In this document: piece after piece, positions 55,227 to 64,000 of the stretch
Layout: every line of letters starts with the position of its first letter
Position numbering within the stretch: position 1 is the first letter of the stretch
Assembly (NCBI RefSeq): GCF_013373795.3
Contig: NZ_CP088022.1
Span: 3,906,001 to 3,970,000 of the forward strand
Origin: Bradyrhizobium quebecense
Lineage (GTDB): Bacteria; Pseudomonadota; Alphaproteobacteria; Rhizobiales; Xanthobacteraceae
Direction of reading: 5' to 3'
Length of the DNA stretch: 64,000 nucleotides
The notes under the pieces: generated by a model
Databases searched by the model: none
What the model saw: the letters and a program-made list of their open reading frames with translations, nothing else
What the model was told of the DNA's origin: nothing
Position numbers and translations under genes: made by a program

Positions 55227-55994
55227 TTAGCTCTTCACCAGCACCGGGCCGCTGCCGGCCGGCCGCTCGTTCTCGATCAGAATGCCGAGCCGCTTCGCGA
55301 CCTCGGTGTAGGCCTCAAGCAGGCCACCCAGATCCCGGCGGAAACGGTCCTTGTCGAGCTTCTCGTTCGACTTGATGTCCCACAGCCGGCAGGAGTCCGG
55401 CGAGATCTCGTCGGCGACGATGATCCGCATCATCTCGTTCTCGAACAGCCGCCCGCACTCCATCTTGAAGTCGACGAGGCGGATGCCGATGCCGAGGAAG
55501 AGACCGGTCAGGAAGTCGTTGACGCGGATGGCGAGCGCCATGATGTCGTCGATCTCCTGCGGCGTGGCCCAGCCGAAGGCAGTGATGTGCTCTTCCGACA
55601 CCATGGGGTCGTTGAGCTGGTCGTTCTTGTAATAGAACTCGATGATCGAGCGCGGCAGCTGGGTACCCTCCTCGATCCCGAGCCGCTGCGACAGCGAGCC
55701 GGCGGCGACGTTCCGCACCACCACCTCGAGCGGCACGATCTCGACCTCGCGAATCAGCTGCTCGCGCATGTTGAGGCGGCGGATGAAGTGGGTCGGCACC
55801 CCGATGTCGTTGAGGTGCTGAAACAGGTACTCCGAAATCCGGTTGTTGAGGACGCCCTTGCCCTCGATCACCTGGTGTTTCTTCGCGTTGAACGCGGTCG
55901 CGTCGTCCTTGAAGTGCTGGATCAGGGTTCCCGGCTCGGGGCCTTCGTAAAGCACCTTGGCCTTGCCTTCATAAATACGGCGTCGACGGCTCAT
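55227..55994 (-). CDS. purC: SAICAR synthase
   Basis: A 255-residue ATP-dependent ligase. [15 protein letters not shown] at the start, [19 protein letters not shown] and [19 protein letters not shown] are family motifs. It joins CAIR and aspartate. The start MSRRRR (55994) is the conserved N-terminus; upstream ATGs at 56024 and 56063 are less likely. It is the first gene of the purCSQ operon. Confidence 0.95.
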   Translation of the reverse strand: MSRRRRIYEGKAKVLYEGPEPGTLIQHFKDDATAFNAKKHQVIEGKGVLNNRISEYLFQHLNDIGVPTHFIRRLNMREQLIREVEIVPLEVVVRNVAAGSLSQRLGIEEGTQLPRSIIEFYYKNDQLNDPMVSEEHITAFGWATPQEIDDIMALAIRVNDFLTGLFLGIGIRLVDFKMECGRLFENEMMRIIVADEISPDSCRLWDIKSNEKLDKDRFRRDLGGLLEAYTEVAKRLGILIENERPAGSGPVLVKS

Positions 55995-56341
55995 TGGGAT
56001 GTACCGTGTTTTGTTGAAATCCATGGATTTGGGTGCTCCGGATGACTTGGGGTTACGACCCACGACGGAGCTGCCGCGGAGGCCTGGAACCTGGGCAATC
56101 CAATTGGAAACAGAACAAGAACCATACCTATTGGCAACCTATCCGATTGGCCCATCCAGCACAATCGATAGTGCCCCCATCGGGGCACTTATACCACCCT
56201 ATCAAAAAGGCCCGATTCCGCCTGTTTTGCCTGCGGCTTAACGGCTCGTTGTCTTGCCGATTCCTCCCACTTATCTAAGCAGGCATCGGGGCTGCCGCAA
56301 CGAGCATCGGCCCGCATTCAGCAGGGAATTGGAACTTCGGC
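55995..56341. other. 347-bp divergent promoter region, purC / ATPase zeta subunit
   Basis: It holds a perfect 8-bp hairpin AGTGCCCC / GGGGCACT with a CATC loop (56170-56189), next to TATAAG on the minus strand, in the expected promoter zone for purC. No gene or riboswitch was recognised. The hairpin could be an operator or early RNA structure. Confidence 0.45.
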
Positions 56342-56665
56342 ATGAACGAATTCAACAAGCGCGAGGAAGGTTTCGAGAAGAAGTTCGCCCTCGACGAGGA
56401 GCAGAAGTTCAAGGCCGAAGCGCGCCGGAACAAGCTGCTCGGCCTGTGGGCCGCCGAGAAGCTCGGCATCTCGGGTGATGCCGCCAACGCCTATGCCAAG
56501 GAAGTGGTGGCCGCCGATTTCGAGGAAGCCGGTGACAATGACGTGCTGCACAAGGTTCTGAAGGACCTCACCGCCAAGGGCCAGGCCGTCACCGAGCACG
56601 ACGTTCGCGCCAAGATGGACGAACTGCTGGCCGTGGCCGCGGCGCAGGTGAAGGCGGGAACCTAA
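56342..56665 (+). CDS. DUF1476 protein, F1-ATPase zeta subunit family
   Basis: A 107-residue helical protein. REEGFEKKFALDEEQKFKAEARRNKLLG is the N-terminal inhibitory segment of the alphaproteobacterial zeta subunit, which blocks ATP hydrolysis in Paracoccus. The rest forms a four-helix bundle. In many alphaproteobacteria the gene is divergent from purC, as here. Confidence 0.88.
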   Translation: MNEFNKREEGFEKKFALDEEQKFKAEARRNKLLGLWAAEKLGISGDAANAYAKEVVAADFEEAGDNDVLHKVLKDLTAKGQAVTEHDVRAKMDELLAVAAAQVKAGT

Positions 56666-56699
56666 GTTTCTCGCGCCGCCTGAGCTCCAATTCGACTTT

Positions 56700-57644
56700 T
56701 TACGCGCGCCGGACACCGTTCCGGCGCGACGTGTTTGTGCCCCTCGCTTTGGTAAAGTCGGCCCGGATGATCTCGAGCAAGCGCCGCGACGCGGCGCTGA
56801 GGAAGCCGCCATGCCGCGTCACCGCGACGACCTCATGACTTGCGGTGAGATTGCCGACACGAATCGTCGCGATCGAGGAGGCACGCAGCTCCTCCGCCGC
56901 ATTGCTTCGTGACAGCAGCGCGATCCCGAGCCCGGCCTCGACCAGCCGCTTCTGCGCCGTGAGGCTGTCGACCGGCGTCCAGTCGACCTCGCCGAGCCCG
57001 TGCGTCAGGAACAGGGCGAACACGTGCGAGGCGGTGATCTCGCGCCGTCCGGGCACCTCGGGAAAGGCGATCCAGCGCTCGTCCCTGAGATCGGCAAGTC
57101 TGCCGACCCGGCGTCCCGCCAGCGGATGGTCCGGCGCGCAGACGACCCCGAGCGGCTCGGCGAACAGCACCTCGCAATCGAGATCGCCCGAGCGGTCGCG
57201 GTCGTAACGCAGCCCGATCGTCGCCTCGCCGCGCCGAATCAGATCGCTGACCTCGGCACTGGTCGCGGTGCGCAGCGTCAGCGCGACATCAGGATGCCGG
57301 CGGGCAAAGCGCTTCAGCACTTTCGACAGCCGCTCGCCCGCAAGCGTGCCCGTCACCGCCAGCGCCACCGGACCGGAATTGTCGCGCAGCAGCGCGCGCA
57401 CCGCATTCTCGGCATCCTGCGCTGCCGCCACCGCCCGTTCGGCATAGGGCACCATCACCCGCCCCGCATCGCTCAATCTCGTCTTGCCCGCGATCCGCTC
57501 GAACAACGGCACGCCGAGCTCCTGCTCGAGCAGCGCGATGCGCCTGGAGATCGCCGGCTGCGACCGATGCAGCGCCTTCGCGGCGTTCGAGATTCCGCCG
57601 CGGCGATGCACCACCAGGAACGTGTTGAGTGCGTCGCTGTCCAT
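56700..57644 (-). CDS. LysR-family transcriptional regulator
   Basis: A 314-residue regulator. The helix-turn-helix spans about 18-40 (GISNAAKALHRSQPAISRRIALLEQ). The effector-binding domain follows (GPVALAVTGTLAGE). It is divergent from the PEP mutase-family gene with 113 bp between, the classic LysR layout. The inducer is unknown. Confidence 0.9.
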   Translation of the reverse strand: MDSDALNTFLVVHRRGGISNAAKALHRSQPAISRRIALLEQELGVPLFERIAGKTRLSDAGRVMVPYAERAVAAAQDAENAVRALLRDNSGPVALAVTGTLAGERLSKVLKRFARRHPDVALTLRTATSAEVSDLIRRGEATIGLRYDRDRSGDLDCEVLFAEPLGVVCAPDHPLAGRRVGRLADLRDERWIAFPEVPGRREITASHVFALFLTHGLGEVDWTPVDSLTAQKRLVEAGLGIALLSRSNAAEELRASSIATIRVGNLTASHEVVAVTRHGGFLSAASRRLLEIIRADFTKARGTNTSRRNGVRRA

Positions 57645-57757
57645 CCCTCACCTCATGCAAAAAGCTGATGATATCGAGAGAAATAACAAATTTGTCTGAT
57701 GGCCGAAACCGCCCTATCGCTTGAGCCAGTCGCTTTTTCCAATCATCAGGAGTTCAC

Positions 57758-58582
57758 ATGCGCACCCAGGCAGACAAGGCAGCACGGTTTCGCGAGCTCC
57801 ATCAGCGCCCCGGCGCCTTCATCATCCCGAATCCCTGGGATGCCGGCACGGCGAAGCTGCTCGCGGCGATGGGTTTCGAGGCGCTCGCGACCACGAGCCT
57901 CGGGCTCGCCAACACGCTCGGCAGCGCAACCGTCAGCCTCGATGCCATCATCGAGAACTGTCGGGTGATCGCCGCGGCCACCGACCTGCCCGTCAATGCC
58001 GATCTGGAGAATTGCGGCGCGGATGATCCGAGGACCGCGGCACAGGCGATCACCCGGGCCGCCGAAGCCGGCGTCGTCGGCGGCTCGATCGAGGATTCGA
58101 CCGGCAATCCGCAGCATCCGATCTACGACTTCTCGCTAGCGGTCGAGCGGGTCCAGGCCGCCGTCGAAGCCGCGCGGGCGCTCCCATTCCCATTCACGCT
58201 GACCGCGCGCGCGGAGAACTTCCTGTACGGCCGCAAGGATCTCGACGATACAATCAAGCGGCTGCAGGCGTTCGAGGCCGCCGGCGCCGACGTGCTGTAT
58301 TCGCCGGGTCTGTATGACATCGGCACCATCAAGACGGTGGTCTCGGCCGTGAAGCGGCCGTTCAATCTCGTGATGGGCTTTGCCGATCCGACCTTGACGG
58401 TCGAACAGCTCTCCGCCGCCGGCGTCAAGCGCATCAGCGTCGGTGGCGCGATGGAGCGGCACGCGCTGGCCGCGTTCCTGCGCTGCGCCCGCGAGATGAA
58501 GGATCAGGGCACGTTCAGTTTCGTGCGCGACATGGCGCCGGTGAAGGCGATAAGGGATATGTTTGCAGCTGGTCAGGCATGA
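57758..58582 (+). CDS. Isocitrate lyase/PEP mutase superfamily protein
   Basis: A 274-residue barrel enzyme. FIIPNPWDAGTAKLLAAMGFEALATTS, PVNADLENC and GGSIEDSTG are the superfamily motifs for metal and substrate. The isocitrate lyase KKCGH motif is missing. Candidate roles are oxaloacetate hydrolase, 2-methylisocitrate lyase-like or phosphonate-related reactions. The divergent LysR gene probably regulates it. Confidence 0.82.
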   Translation: MRTQADKAARFRELHQRPGAFIIPNPWDAGTAKLLAAMGFEALATTSLGLANTLGSATVSLDAIIENCRVIAAATDLPVNADLENCGADDPRTAAQAITRAAEAGVVGGSIEDSTGNPQHPIYDFSLAVERVQAAVEAARALPFPFTLTARAENFLYGRKDLDDTIKRLQAFEAAGADVLYSPGLYDIGTIKTVVSAVKRPFNLVMGFADPTLTVEQLSAAGVKRISVGGAMERHALAAFLRCAREMKDQGTFSFVRDMAPVKAIRDMFAAGQA

Positions 58583-58800
58583 CCTAACCGCCGACGGTCA
58601 TCGCAGGGGCGCTGGCGACGAGCCGTTGGCCCCCCGCGCGGCATGGCGGCGCCGCCCCGGATCGCCAGGGGGCGGCGGCTGCAAGGATCTGGTATGGTAG
58701 CGCCAACACCGCAAGTCCGGCCAAGGCGCTATCAGACCTGACGATTCATGACAGGTCGCGACTTGCAGGCAGCCTCAGGCAATGCCAAGAGAGCGGGATC

Positions 58801-60231
58801 ATGTCCCAGGATCACATTTCCAACGTTCTCGCTGAACGTTATGCCTCACCCGCCATGCGCGCCATCTGGAGTGGCGAGGGCAAGGTTCGCCTCGAACGCG
58901 ACTACTGGATCGCCGTACTGAAGGGCCAGCGCGATCTCGGGATTCCGGTTCCGGACGGCGTGATCGAAAGCTACGAGCGCGTGAAGGACCAGATCAATCT
59001 GGCCTCCATCATGCAGCGGGAGCGCGTCACCCGCCACGACGTCAAGGCGCGCATCGAGGAGTTCTGCGATCTGGCCGGCCATGAGCACTTGCACAAGGGC
59101 ATGACCAGCCGCGACCTCACGGAGAACGTGGAGCAATTGCAGGTCTACCGCGCGTTGCAGCTGGTCGAGACCAAGAGCATCGCCGCGCTGGTTCGGTTTG
59201 CGAAGCGCGCCCAGCAGTTGCGCGACATCCCGTTCACCGCACGCACCCACAACGTGGCCGCGCAAGTCACGACGCTCGGCAAGCGCATCGCCATGTCAGG
59301 CGAGGAGATGCTGCTGGCGCATCAGAACCTGGTCAATGTGCTGCAGACCTACCCCGCGCGCGGCCTGAAAGGCGCAGTGGGCACGCGTCTCGACCAGATC
59401 ACCCTGTTCAATGGCGATGCCGGCAAGGCGCGCGCGCTCGAGGAACGCATCCTCGTTCACCTCGGCCTGCCGAAAGCGCTCGACGCCGTCGGCCAGGTGT
59501 ATCCGCGCAGCCTCGACTTCCGTGCGGTCAGCGTGCTCACCGAGCTCGCCAGCGGTCCCGGCAACTTCGCCAAGACCATCCGCCTGATGGCGGGCCATGA
59601 ACTCGCCAGCGAAGGCTTTGCCAAGGGCCAGGTCGGTTCCTCGGCCATGCCGCACAAGATGAACAGCCGCTCCTGCGAGCGCATCAATGGCCTGCATGTG
59701 ATCCTGAAGGGCTATCTCGCGATGGCCGCCGGGCTCGCCGGCGATCAGTGGAACGAGGGTGACGTCTCCTGCTCCGTCGTGCGCCGCGTCATGCTGCCCG
59801 ATGCCTTCCTCGCCACCGACGGCCTGCTCGAGACCTTGCTCACCGTGCTCGATCAGATGGAGGTGTTCGAAGCCGTCGTCGAGACCGAGCTCAACCGCTA
59901 CCTGCCCTTCCTGCTGACCACCACTGTCATGATGGAAGCGGTCAAGAAGGGCGCCGGCCGTGAAGGCGCCCACGAGGCGATCAAGGAGCACGCCGTCGCC
60001 GCCATTGGCGACCTTCGCACCGGCAAGATCGTGCAGAACGATCTGCTGCAGCGTCTGGCCGCCGATCAACGGCTTGGCTTGAGCGAAGCCGAATTGCAGC
60101 TCGTGCTCGCGCAAGGTCGCGCCAACTCTGGCGACGCCGGCGCCCAGGTCGATTATTTCGCCCAGCAGGTCGATGCGCTCGCCCGCGCCAAGCCGGAAGC
60201 CGCGAGCTACGCGCCGGGCACGATTCTGTGA
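58801..60231 (+). CDS. purB: Adenylosuccinate lyase, actinobacterial-type (second copy)
   Basis: A 476-residue fumarase-superfamily enzyme. The N-terminus NVLAERYASPAMRAIWSGEGKV, the segment HEHLHKGMTSRDLTENVEQLQ and the signature GSSAMPHKMNSRSCERING resemble mycobacterial PurB. The purB at 25281 is a different type, with MPHKRNPVLSEN. Whether this copy performs both purine steps or acts elsewhere is not known. It stands alone, 218 bp after the PEP mutase-family gene. Confidence 0.85.
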   Translation: MSQDHISNVLAERYASPAMRAIWSGEGKVRLERDYWIAVLKGQRDLGIPVPDGVIESYERVKDQINLASIMQRERVTRHDVKARIEEFCDLAGHEHLHKGMTSRDLTENVEQLQVYRALQLVETKSIAALVRFAKRAQQLRDIPFTARTHNVAAQVTTLGKRIAMSGEEMLLAHQNLVNVLQTYPARGLKGAVGTRLDQITLFNGDAGKARALEERILVHLGLPKALDAVGQVYPRSLDFRAVSVLTELASGPGNFAKTIRLMAGHELASEGFAKGQVGSSAMPHKMNSRSCERINGLHVILKGYLAMAAGLAGDQWNEGDVSCSVVRRVMLPDAFLATDGLLETLLTVLDQMEVFEAVVETELNRYLPFLLTTTVMMEAVKKGAGREGAHEAIKEHAVAAIGDLRTGKIVQNDLLQRLAADQRLGLSEAELQLVLAQGRANSGDAGAQVDYFAQQVDALARAKPEAASYAPGTIL

Positions 60232-60287
60232 GGTCATTCGCTACGGGCGAGTAGCGATTCCATTCGCTACTCGCCATTCGCGCTGTC

Positions 60288-60776
60288 TCACTCTTCCTTG
60301 AAGCCGTATTCCGGCACGTTGCCGCTGGCGCCGTAATATTTGTACGGCAGGAACTTGCCGCTCATGGTGATCTTGACGCGGTCGCCCTTCGGATTGGCGA
60401 CACGCTCCATCGCCATGTCGAAGTCGATCGCCGACATGATGCCGTCGCCGAACTCCTCCTCGATCAGCGCCTTCCACGCCGGGCCGTTCACCATCACCAT
60501 CTCGTAGAAGCGGTAGATCAGCGGATCGGTCGGCGGCATCGGCGTGCCGGCGCCGCGCATCGGCACCTCGTTGAGCATGGCGGTCTCGGCCTTCGACAAC
60601 CCGAACAGCTCGCCGGCATTGGCCGCCTGCGGCTTGGTCAGCTTCATCTGGCCGAGGATCGCGCCCACGATCAGCACTTCGGAATACCCTCCGATCTTCT
60701 CGCAGATATGCTTCCAGCTCCAGCCCTTCTCGCGCTTGATGTCGAGCAGCTTCTCGGTGAGGTCTTCGCGTTTCAT
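60288..60776 (-). CDS. cynS: Cyanate hydratase (cyanase)
   Basis: A 162-residue enzyme. The catalytic residues Arg89, Glu92 and Ser115 match Arg96, Glu99 and Ser122 of E. coli cyanase in spacing. The N-terminal helix-turn-helix-like domain is present. It converts cyanate and bicarbonate to ammonia and carbon dioxide. It lies downstream of a nitrate/cyanate-type ABC transporter with a 20-bp gap, so uptake and breakdown are one operon. No carbonic anhydrase gene is visible. Confidence 0.95.
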   Translation of the reverse strand: MKREDLTEKLLDIKREKGWSWKHICEKIGGYSEVLIVGAILGQMKLTKPQAANAGELFGLSKAETAMLNEVPMRGAGTPMPPTDPLIYRFYEMVMVNGPAWKALIEEEFGDGIMSAIDFDMAMERVANPKGDRVKITMSGKFLPYKYYGASGNVPEYGFKEE

Positions 60777-60796
60777 GGGGGTTTCCTCCTCAGGCT

Positions 60797-61714
60797 TCAG
60801 CGCGCAACGCTCTGCGCGGGATTGGGTTCAACGACGCGCGGCGGCGAGACGATCACCGGCTCGCCGACACCGGGCCGCACCGTCGGCACGTGGCGCGGAT
60901 CGTGATCGGTCACCTCAGCGGCAAAGCTCTTGCTGCGGCTGACCAGGAAATCGACGATATGGTTGCGCAGCGCATAGTAATAGGGATGACGGTGCAGGTC
61001 GATGCGGCCGCGCTCCTTCGGCAGCGGGTTCTCGACGATCTCGGCCAGCACCGCGCCGGGCCCGTTGGTCATCAGGAAGATCTTGTCGGCGAGGAAGATC
61101 GCCTCATCCACGTCGTGGGTGATCATGAAGGTGGTCTGCCCGGTCTCCAGGCAGATGCGCCGCACCTCGTCCTGCAGCGTGCCGCGGGTCAGCGCGTCCA
61201 GCGCCGAGAACGGCTCGTCCATCAGCATGATCTTCGGCGTGATCGACAGCGCCCGCGCAATGCCGACGCGCTGCTTCATGCCGCCCGACAGCTCCGACGG
61301 ATGCTTGTGCTCGGAGCCGGTCAGCCCGACGAGATCGATGAATTTCTGCGCGTGGGCCCTGACCCGGGCGCGGTCCCATTTGCGCCATTTCGAGCTCACG
61401 GCATAGCCGACATTGCCGAGCACCGTGCGCCACGGCAGCAGCGCATGGCTCTGGAAGATCACGGCGCGGTCGAGGCTGGTGCCCTCGACGCCCTGGCCAT
61501 CGACGATGACAGTCCCCCCGCTCGGCTCGTCGAGTCCGGCGAGGATGTTCAGCACCGTGGTCTTGCCGCAGCCGGAATGGCCGATCACGCAGCCGAACTC
61601 GCCGCGCGTCATCGACAGCCAGAAGTCCTCGAACACAGTGGTGGTGGTGGTGCCGCCGCCAGCGCCGGGATAACGCCGGGCGATTCCCTCGATGGAGATG
61701 AACTTGTCGGTCAT
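60797..61714 (-). CDS. Nitrate/cyanate-type ABC transporter ATPase
   Basis: A 305-residue ABC ATPase of the NrtD/SsuB/TauB group. Walker A is GHSGCGKT, the signature [15 protein letters not shown] and Walker [16 protein letters not shown]. With the permease and binding protein genes it forms a cyanate or nitrate importer. A pyridoxal-like regulatory domain is absent. Confidence 0.9.
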   Translation of the reverse strand: MTDKFISIEGIARRYPGAGGGTTTTTVFEDFWLSMTRGEFGCVIGHSGCGKTTVLNILAGLDEPSGGTVIVDGQGVEGTSLDRAVIFQSHALLPWRTVLGNVGYAVSSKWRKWDRARVRAHAQKFIDLVGLTGSEHKHPSELSGGMKQRVGIARALSITPKIMLMDEPFSALDALTRGTLQDEVRRICLETGQTTFMITHDVDEAIFLADKIFLMTNGPGAVLAEIVENPLPKERGRIDLHRHPYYYALRNHIVDFLVSRSKSFAAEVTDHDPRHVPTVRPGVGEPVIVSPPRVVEPNPAQSVAR

Positions 61715-61716
61715 CG

Positions 61717-62556
61717 CTACTCCGGAAACGTCACCATGCGCGTGAAGCGCGCCAGCACCTGGTCGAGCAGCATGCCGACGAGGCCGATCAAAAGGATCGC
61801 GATGATCACATTGGTGATCGACAGATTATTCCACTCGTTCCAGACGAAATAGCCGATGCCGGTGCCGCCGACGAGCATCTCGGCGGCGACGATCACGAGC
61901 CAGGCGATCCCGATCGAGATCCGCATGCCGGTCAGGATCGTCGGCGCCGCCGCCGGCAGGATCACGGTGAAGGCGCGCCTGACGGTGCCGACCTCGAGCG
62001 TCCGCGCGACGTTGATCCACTCCTTGCGCACGCCTGCGACCCCAAACGCGGTGTTCAACAGCATCGGCCACACCGAGCAGATGAAAATGACAAAAATCGC
62101 CGAGATCGAGGAATCCTTGATGGTGTAGAGCGCGAGCGGCATCCAGGCCAGCGGCGAGATCGGCTTCAGCAGCTGGATGAAGGGATCGAGCGCCTTGCTG
62201 ATCAAAGGCGACATCCCGATCATGAAACCGAGCGGGATCGCGACGATGACCGCGATGAGATAGCCGAGCCCGACGCGCCCGATCGAATAGGCGAGCTGGA
62301 TGCCGAGCCCCTTGTCGTTCGGCCCGTTGTCGTAGAACGGCCGCTTCAGGTGCTCCCACAGCTTGGCGCCGACATCGAGCGGCCCGGGCAACGCCGACTT
62401 GCCCTGCGTCGCGGTCAGCCCCATCAGCCTGGCGTATTCGGGGCTCATGGCCGCCGTTGTGCCGCTGCTGCGGGTCGCGAGGTGCCAGGCGCCGAGAAAG
62501 GCCGCGAGCAGCGCAAGCGAGACGATGGCGGCGCGGAGGCGGAGGGAGAGAGTCAT
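61717..62556 (-). CDS. Nitrate/cyanate-type ABC transporter permease
   Basis: A 279-residue BPD-type permease with six or so helices. The EAA-like loop is [22 protein letters not shown]. The N-terminal [21 protein letters not shown] is a membrane helix, followed by a periplasmic loop. It ends two bases before the ATPase gene. Confidence 0.9.
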   Translation of the reverse strand: MTLSLRLRAAIVSLALLAAFLGAWHLATRSSGTTAAMSPEYARLMGLTATQGKSALPGPLDVGAKLWEHLKRPFYDNGPNDKGLGIQLAYSIGRVGLGYLIAVIVAIPLGFMIGMSPLISKALDPFIQLLKPISPLAWMPLALYTIKDSSISAIFVIFICSVWPMLLNTAFGVAGVRKEWINVARTLEVGTVRRAFTVILPAAAPTILTGMRISIGIAWLVIVAAEMLVGGTGIGYFVWNEWNNLSITNVIIAILLIGLVGMLLDQVLARFTRMVTFPE

Positions 62557-62572
62557 GCGCGTTCCCTCCCCG

Positions 62573-62692
62573 CGTCGTCCCTGCGAAAGCAGGGACCCAT
62601 AACCACCGGCCCCAATTGTTGCGCTGAGTGTCTCCCCGCGCGCCTAACCGAGACAACACGGCGTATGGGTCCCTGCTTTCGCAGGGACGACG
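62573..62692. repeat. 28-bp inverted repeat inside the cyanate operon
   Basis: A left arm starting CGTCGTCCCTGCGAAAGC (62573-62600) and its exact complement at 62665-62692 are separated by 64 bp. It sits in the 157-bp gap between the binding-protein and permease genes. It is a dispersed repeat type in Bradyrhizobium and could form a strong RNA hairpin. Confidence 0.85.
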
Positions 62693-62713
62693 GCGTGGAT
62701 AGAATTTCGCCCC

Positions 62714-64000
62714 TCACGACGACTTCCTGATCTTGAAGCTTGCGAGATAATCCTCGGGCTTGGCCGGATCGAAACTCTTGCCCATCACCGAGAACGACTT
62801 GTACGAGCTTGTCGGCGGCGTGAGCCCCATCTCGGCCATCACCTTTTTCGTGTCGGTGGCGAGATAGACCTGCTCGGCGACCGCCTTGTAGTCGACATCG
62901 CCCTTGATCTGGCCCCAGCGCTTCATCTGCGTCAGCATCCACACCGCAAAGGACTGCCAGGGGAACGGATCGAAGTCGACGCGCTTCGGATCGGTCTTCA
63001 CGCCGCCGAGGCCGTCGGCATAGGTGCCGGTCAGGACCTGCTCCAGCACCGTCACCGGCGCGTTGATGTAGTTGGCCGGCGCGATCGCCTCCGCGATCTG
63101 CTTGCGGTTCTCGGCCTTCGCAGCAAAGCCGGTGGCGTCCACGATCGCGCGGGTCAGCGCCGCGAAGGAGTTCGGCGCCGTCGTGATGAATTCGCGGCTC
63201 GCGGCAAAGCTGCAGCAGGGATGACCGTCCCAGATCTCCTTGGACAGGATGTGCAGGAAGCCGACACCGTCATAGATCGCGCGCTGGCAGATGTTGTCGG
63301 GCGCGAGGAAGCCGTCGATGTTGTCGGCGCGCAGATTGGCGACCATTTCCGGCGGCGGCACCGAGCGGAGCTGCACGTCGGTATCCGGATCGAGCCCGTG
63401 CTCGGCGAGATAATAGCGCAGCAGATAGTTGTGCATGGAGTAGTCGAACGGAATGGCGAACTTCATGCCTTTCCAATCCTTCGGATCGCGCTTGTCCTTG
63501 TGCTTGATGGCAAGCGTGATGCCCTGCCCGTTGATGTTCTCGATCGCGGGCACGGTGAAGGGTATAGCGTTCGCGCCAAGCCCGAGCGAAATCGCGATCG
63601 GCATCGGCGCTAGCATGTGAGCAGCGTCGTATTCCTTGTTGATGGTCTTGTCGCGAATGACAGCCCAGCCGGCGGTCTTCACCACCTCGACGTTGAGGCC
63701 CTGCTTGGCATAGAAGCCGAGCGGCGCCGCCATGATGATCGGAGTCGCGCAGGTGATCGGGATGAAGCCGACCTTGAGGTCCTTCTTCTCCGGCGGTCCG
63801 GCGTCGGCGAACGCCTCCGTCGCCCTCTTCAGCGGGAAGAACTCTGACAGCGCGGCGAGTGCGGTCGCGGCACCGACCGATTTCAGGAAGGCGCGGCGCG
63901 CGACATCCTGCGGAAACACCGCCCGCATCACCGCCGACGCGACGATGCCTTTGTAGCGCTTCTGCTCGCTGAGATCGGCGACCGGCTCGCAGCGCAGCGT
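62714..64000 (-). CDS. CmpA/NrtA-family ABC transporter binding protein (partial, 5' end outside)
   Basis: At least 428 residues are in the window and the frame is open through the right edge. A Tat-like segment RRAFLKSVGAATALAALSEFFPL is followed by KVGFIPITCATPIIMAAPLGFY, the NrtA-family core. The ATG at 63928 is internal-looking: the upstream codons (RCEPVADLSEQKRYKGIVASA) continue the frame and resemble the N-terminal extension known in this family. It should bind cyanate, nitrate or a similar anion and feed the transporter encoded downstream. Confidence 0.88.
   Translation of the reverse strand, partial: TLRCEPVADLSEQKRYKGIVASAVMRAVFPQDVARRAFLKSVGAATALAALSEFFPLKRATEAFADAGPPEKKDLKVGFIPITCATPIIMAAPLGFYAKQGLNVEVVKTAGWAVIRDKTINKEYDAAHMLAPMPIAISLGLGANAIPFTVPAIENINGQGITLAIKHKDKRDPKDWKGMKFAIPFDYSMHNYLLRYYLAEHGLDPDTDVQLRSVPPPEMVANLRADNIDGFLAPDNICQRAIYDGVGFLHILSKEIWDGHPCCSFAASREFITTAPNSFAALTRAIVDATGFAAKAENRKQIAEAIAPANYINAPVTVLEQVLTGTYADGLGGVKTDPKRVDFDPFPWQSFAVWMLTQMKRWGQIKGDVDYKAVAEQVYLATDTKKVMAEMGLTPPTSSYKSFSVMGKSFDPAKPEDYLASFKIRKSS

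Noticed and set aside
57758..58582. Isocitrate lyase for the glyoxylate shunt
   Set aside because: The protein is far shorter than isocitrate lyase and lacks the KKCGH active-site motif.

Overview
The window is GC-rich, gene-dense DNA from an alphaproteobacterium, most likely Bradyrhizobium or a close relative in the Nitrobacteraceae. The evidence is protein-level resemblance of the housekeeping genes (rpsD, the purC-purS-purQ-purL-bolA-grxD string, a DUF1476/ATPase zeta subunit), the catabolic gene content (aerobic CO dehydrogenase-type genes, pca genes, Liv transporter) and several families of dispersed palindromic intergenic repeats typical of that group. No rRNA, tRNA, CRISPR array or prophage was seen.

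Layout. 1-2408 (minus): coxG, coxS, coxM and the 5' part of a MoxR/CoxD ATPase gene. 2619-5304 (plus): pcaB-pcaD-pcaC of the protocatechuate branch of the beta-ketoadipate pathway. 5284-7008: a four-helix membrane protein, a glycosyltransferase-like gene and a tiny Gln/Gly/Pro-rich protein. 7287-12401: a complete branched-chain amino-acid ABC transporter (livH-M-G-F-K). 12588-16076: a P1-family peptidase, an intact IS4-family insertion sequence with 10-bp target duplications, and an EF-hand protein. 16328-20185: rpe, a Ser/Thr kinase-universal stress fusion coupled to a metallophosphoesterase, and a TetR gene coupled to a 44-residue ORF. 20464-25117: a 38-residue membrane peptide, a three-gene operon built on a MotA/TolQ/ExbB-like channel, and a divergent two-component pair. 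25281-34066: purB, an M20 amidohydrolase, cytochrome b561, murI, an HpcH/HpaI aldolase, a frameshifted cupin, an E2-like acyltransferase, rpsD and a threonine aldolase. 34084-37558: two tandem serine hydrolases, a macrodomain protein and grxD. 37851-40126: egtB-egtD (ergothioneine). 40156-47042: LtrA, bolA, DUF427, DUF1328, acyltransferase, GlsB-type and purL genes. 47229-53663: thioesterase, a secreted phosphodiesterase-like protein, GST/HxlR, an EamA exporter and a Bug-type binding protein. 53669-56665: purQ, a secreted unknown, purS, purC and the zeta subunit. 56700-60231: a LysR regulator divergent from a PEP-mutase-family gene, then a second adenylosuccinate lyase. 60288-64000 (minus): cyanase with a nitrate/cyanate-type ABC transporter, the binding protein running off the right edge.

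How the genes work together. purC, purS, purQ and purL (FGAM synthase parts and SAICAR synthase) together with purB cover the middle of purine synthesis. They keep the minus-strand order purC-purS-purQ-purL-bolA-grxD although accessory genes now sit between them. The pca, cox, Liv and cyanate modules describe a soil generalist that uses aromatics, trace gases, amino acids and cyanate nitrogen. The most open-ended system is the three-gene channel operon at 20793-22853, which looks like an ion-driven stator complex with no known output.
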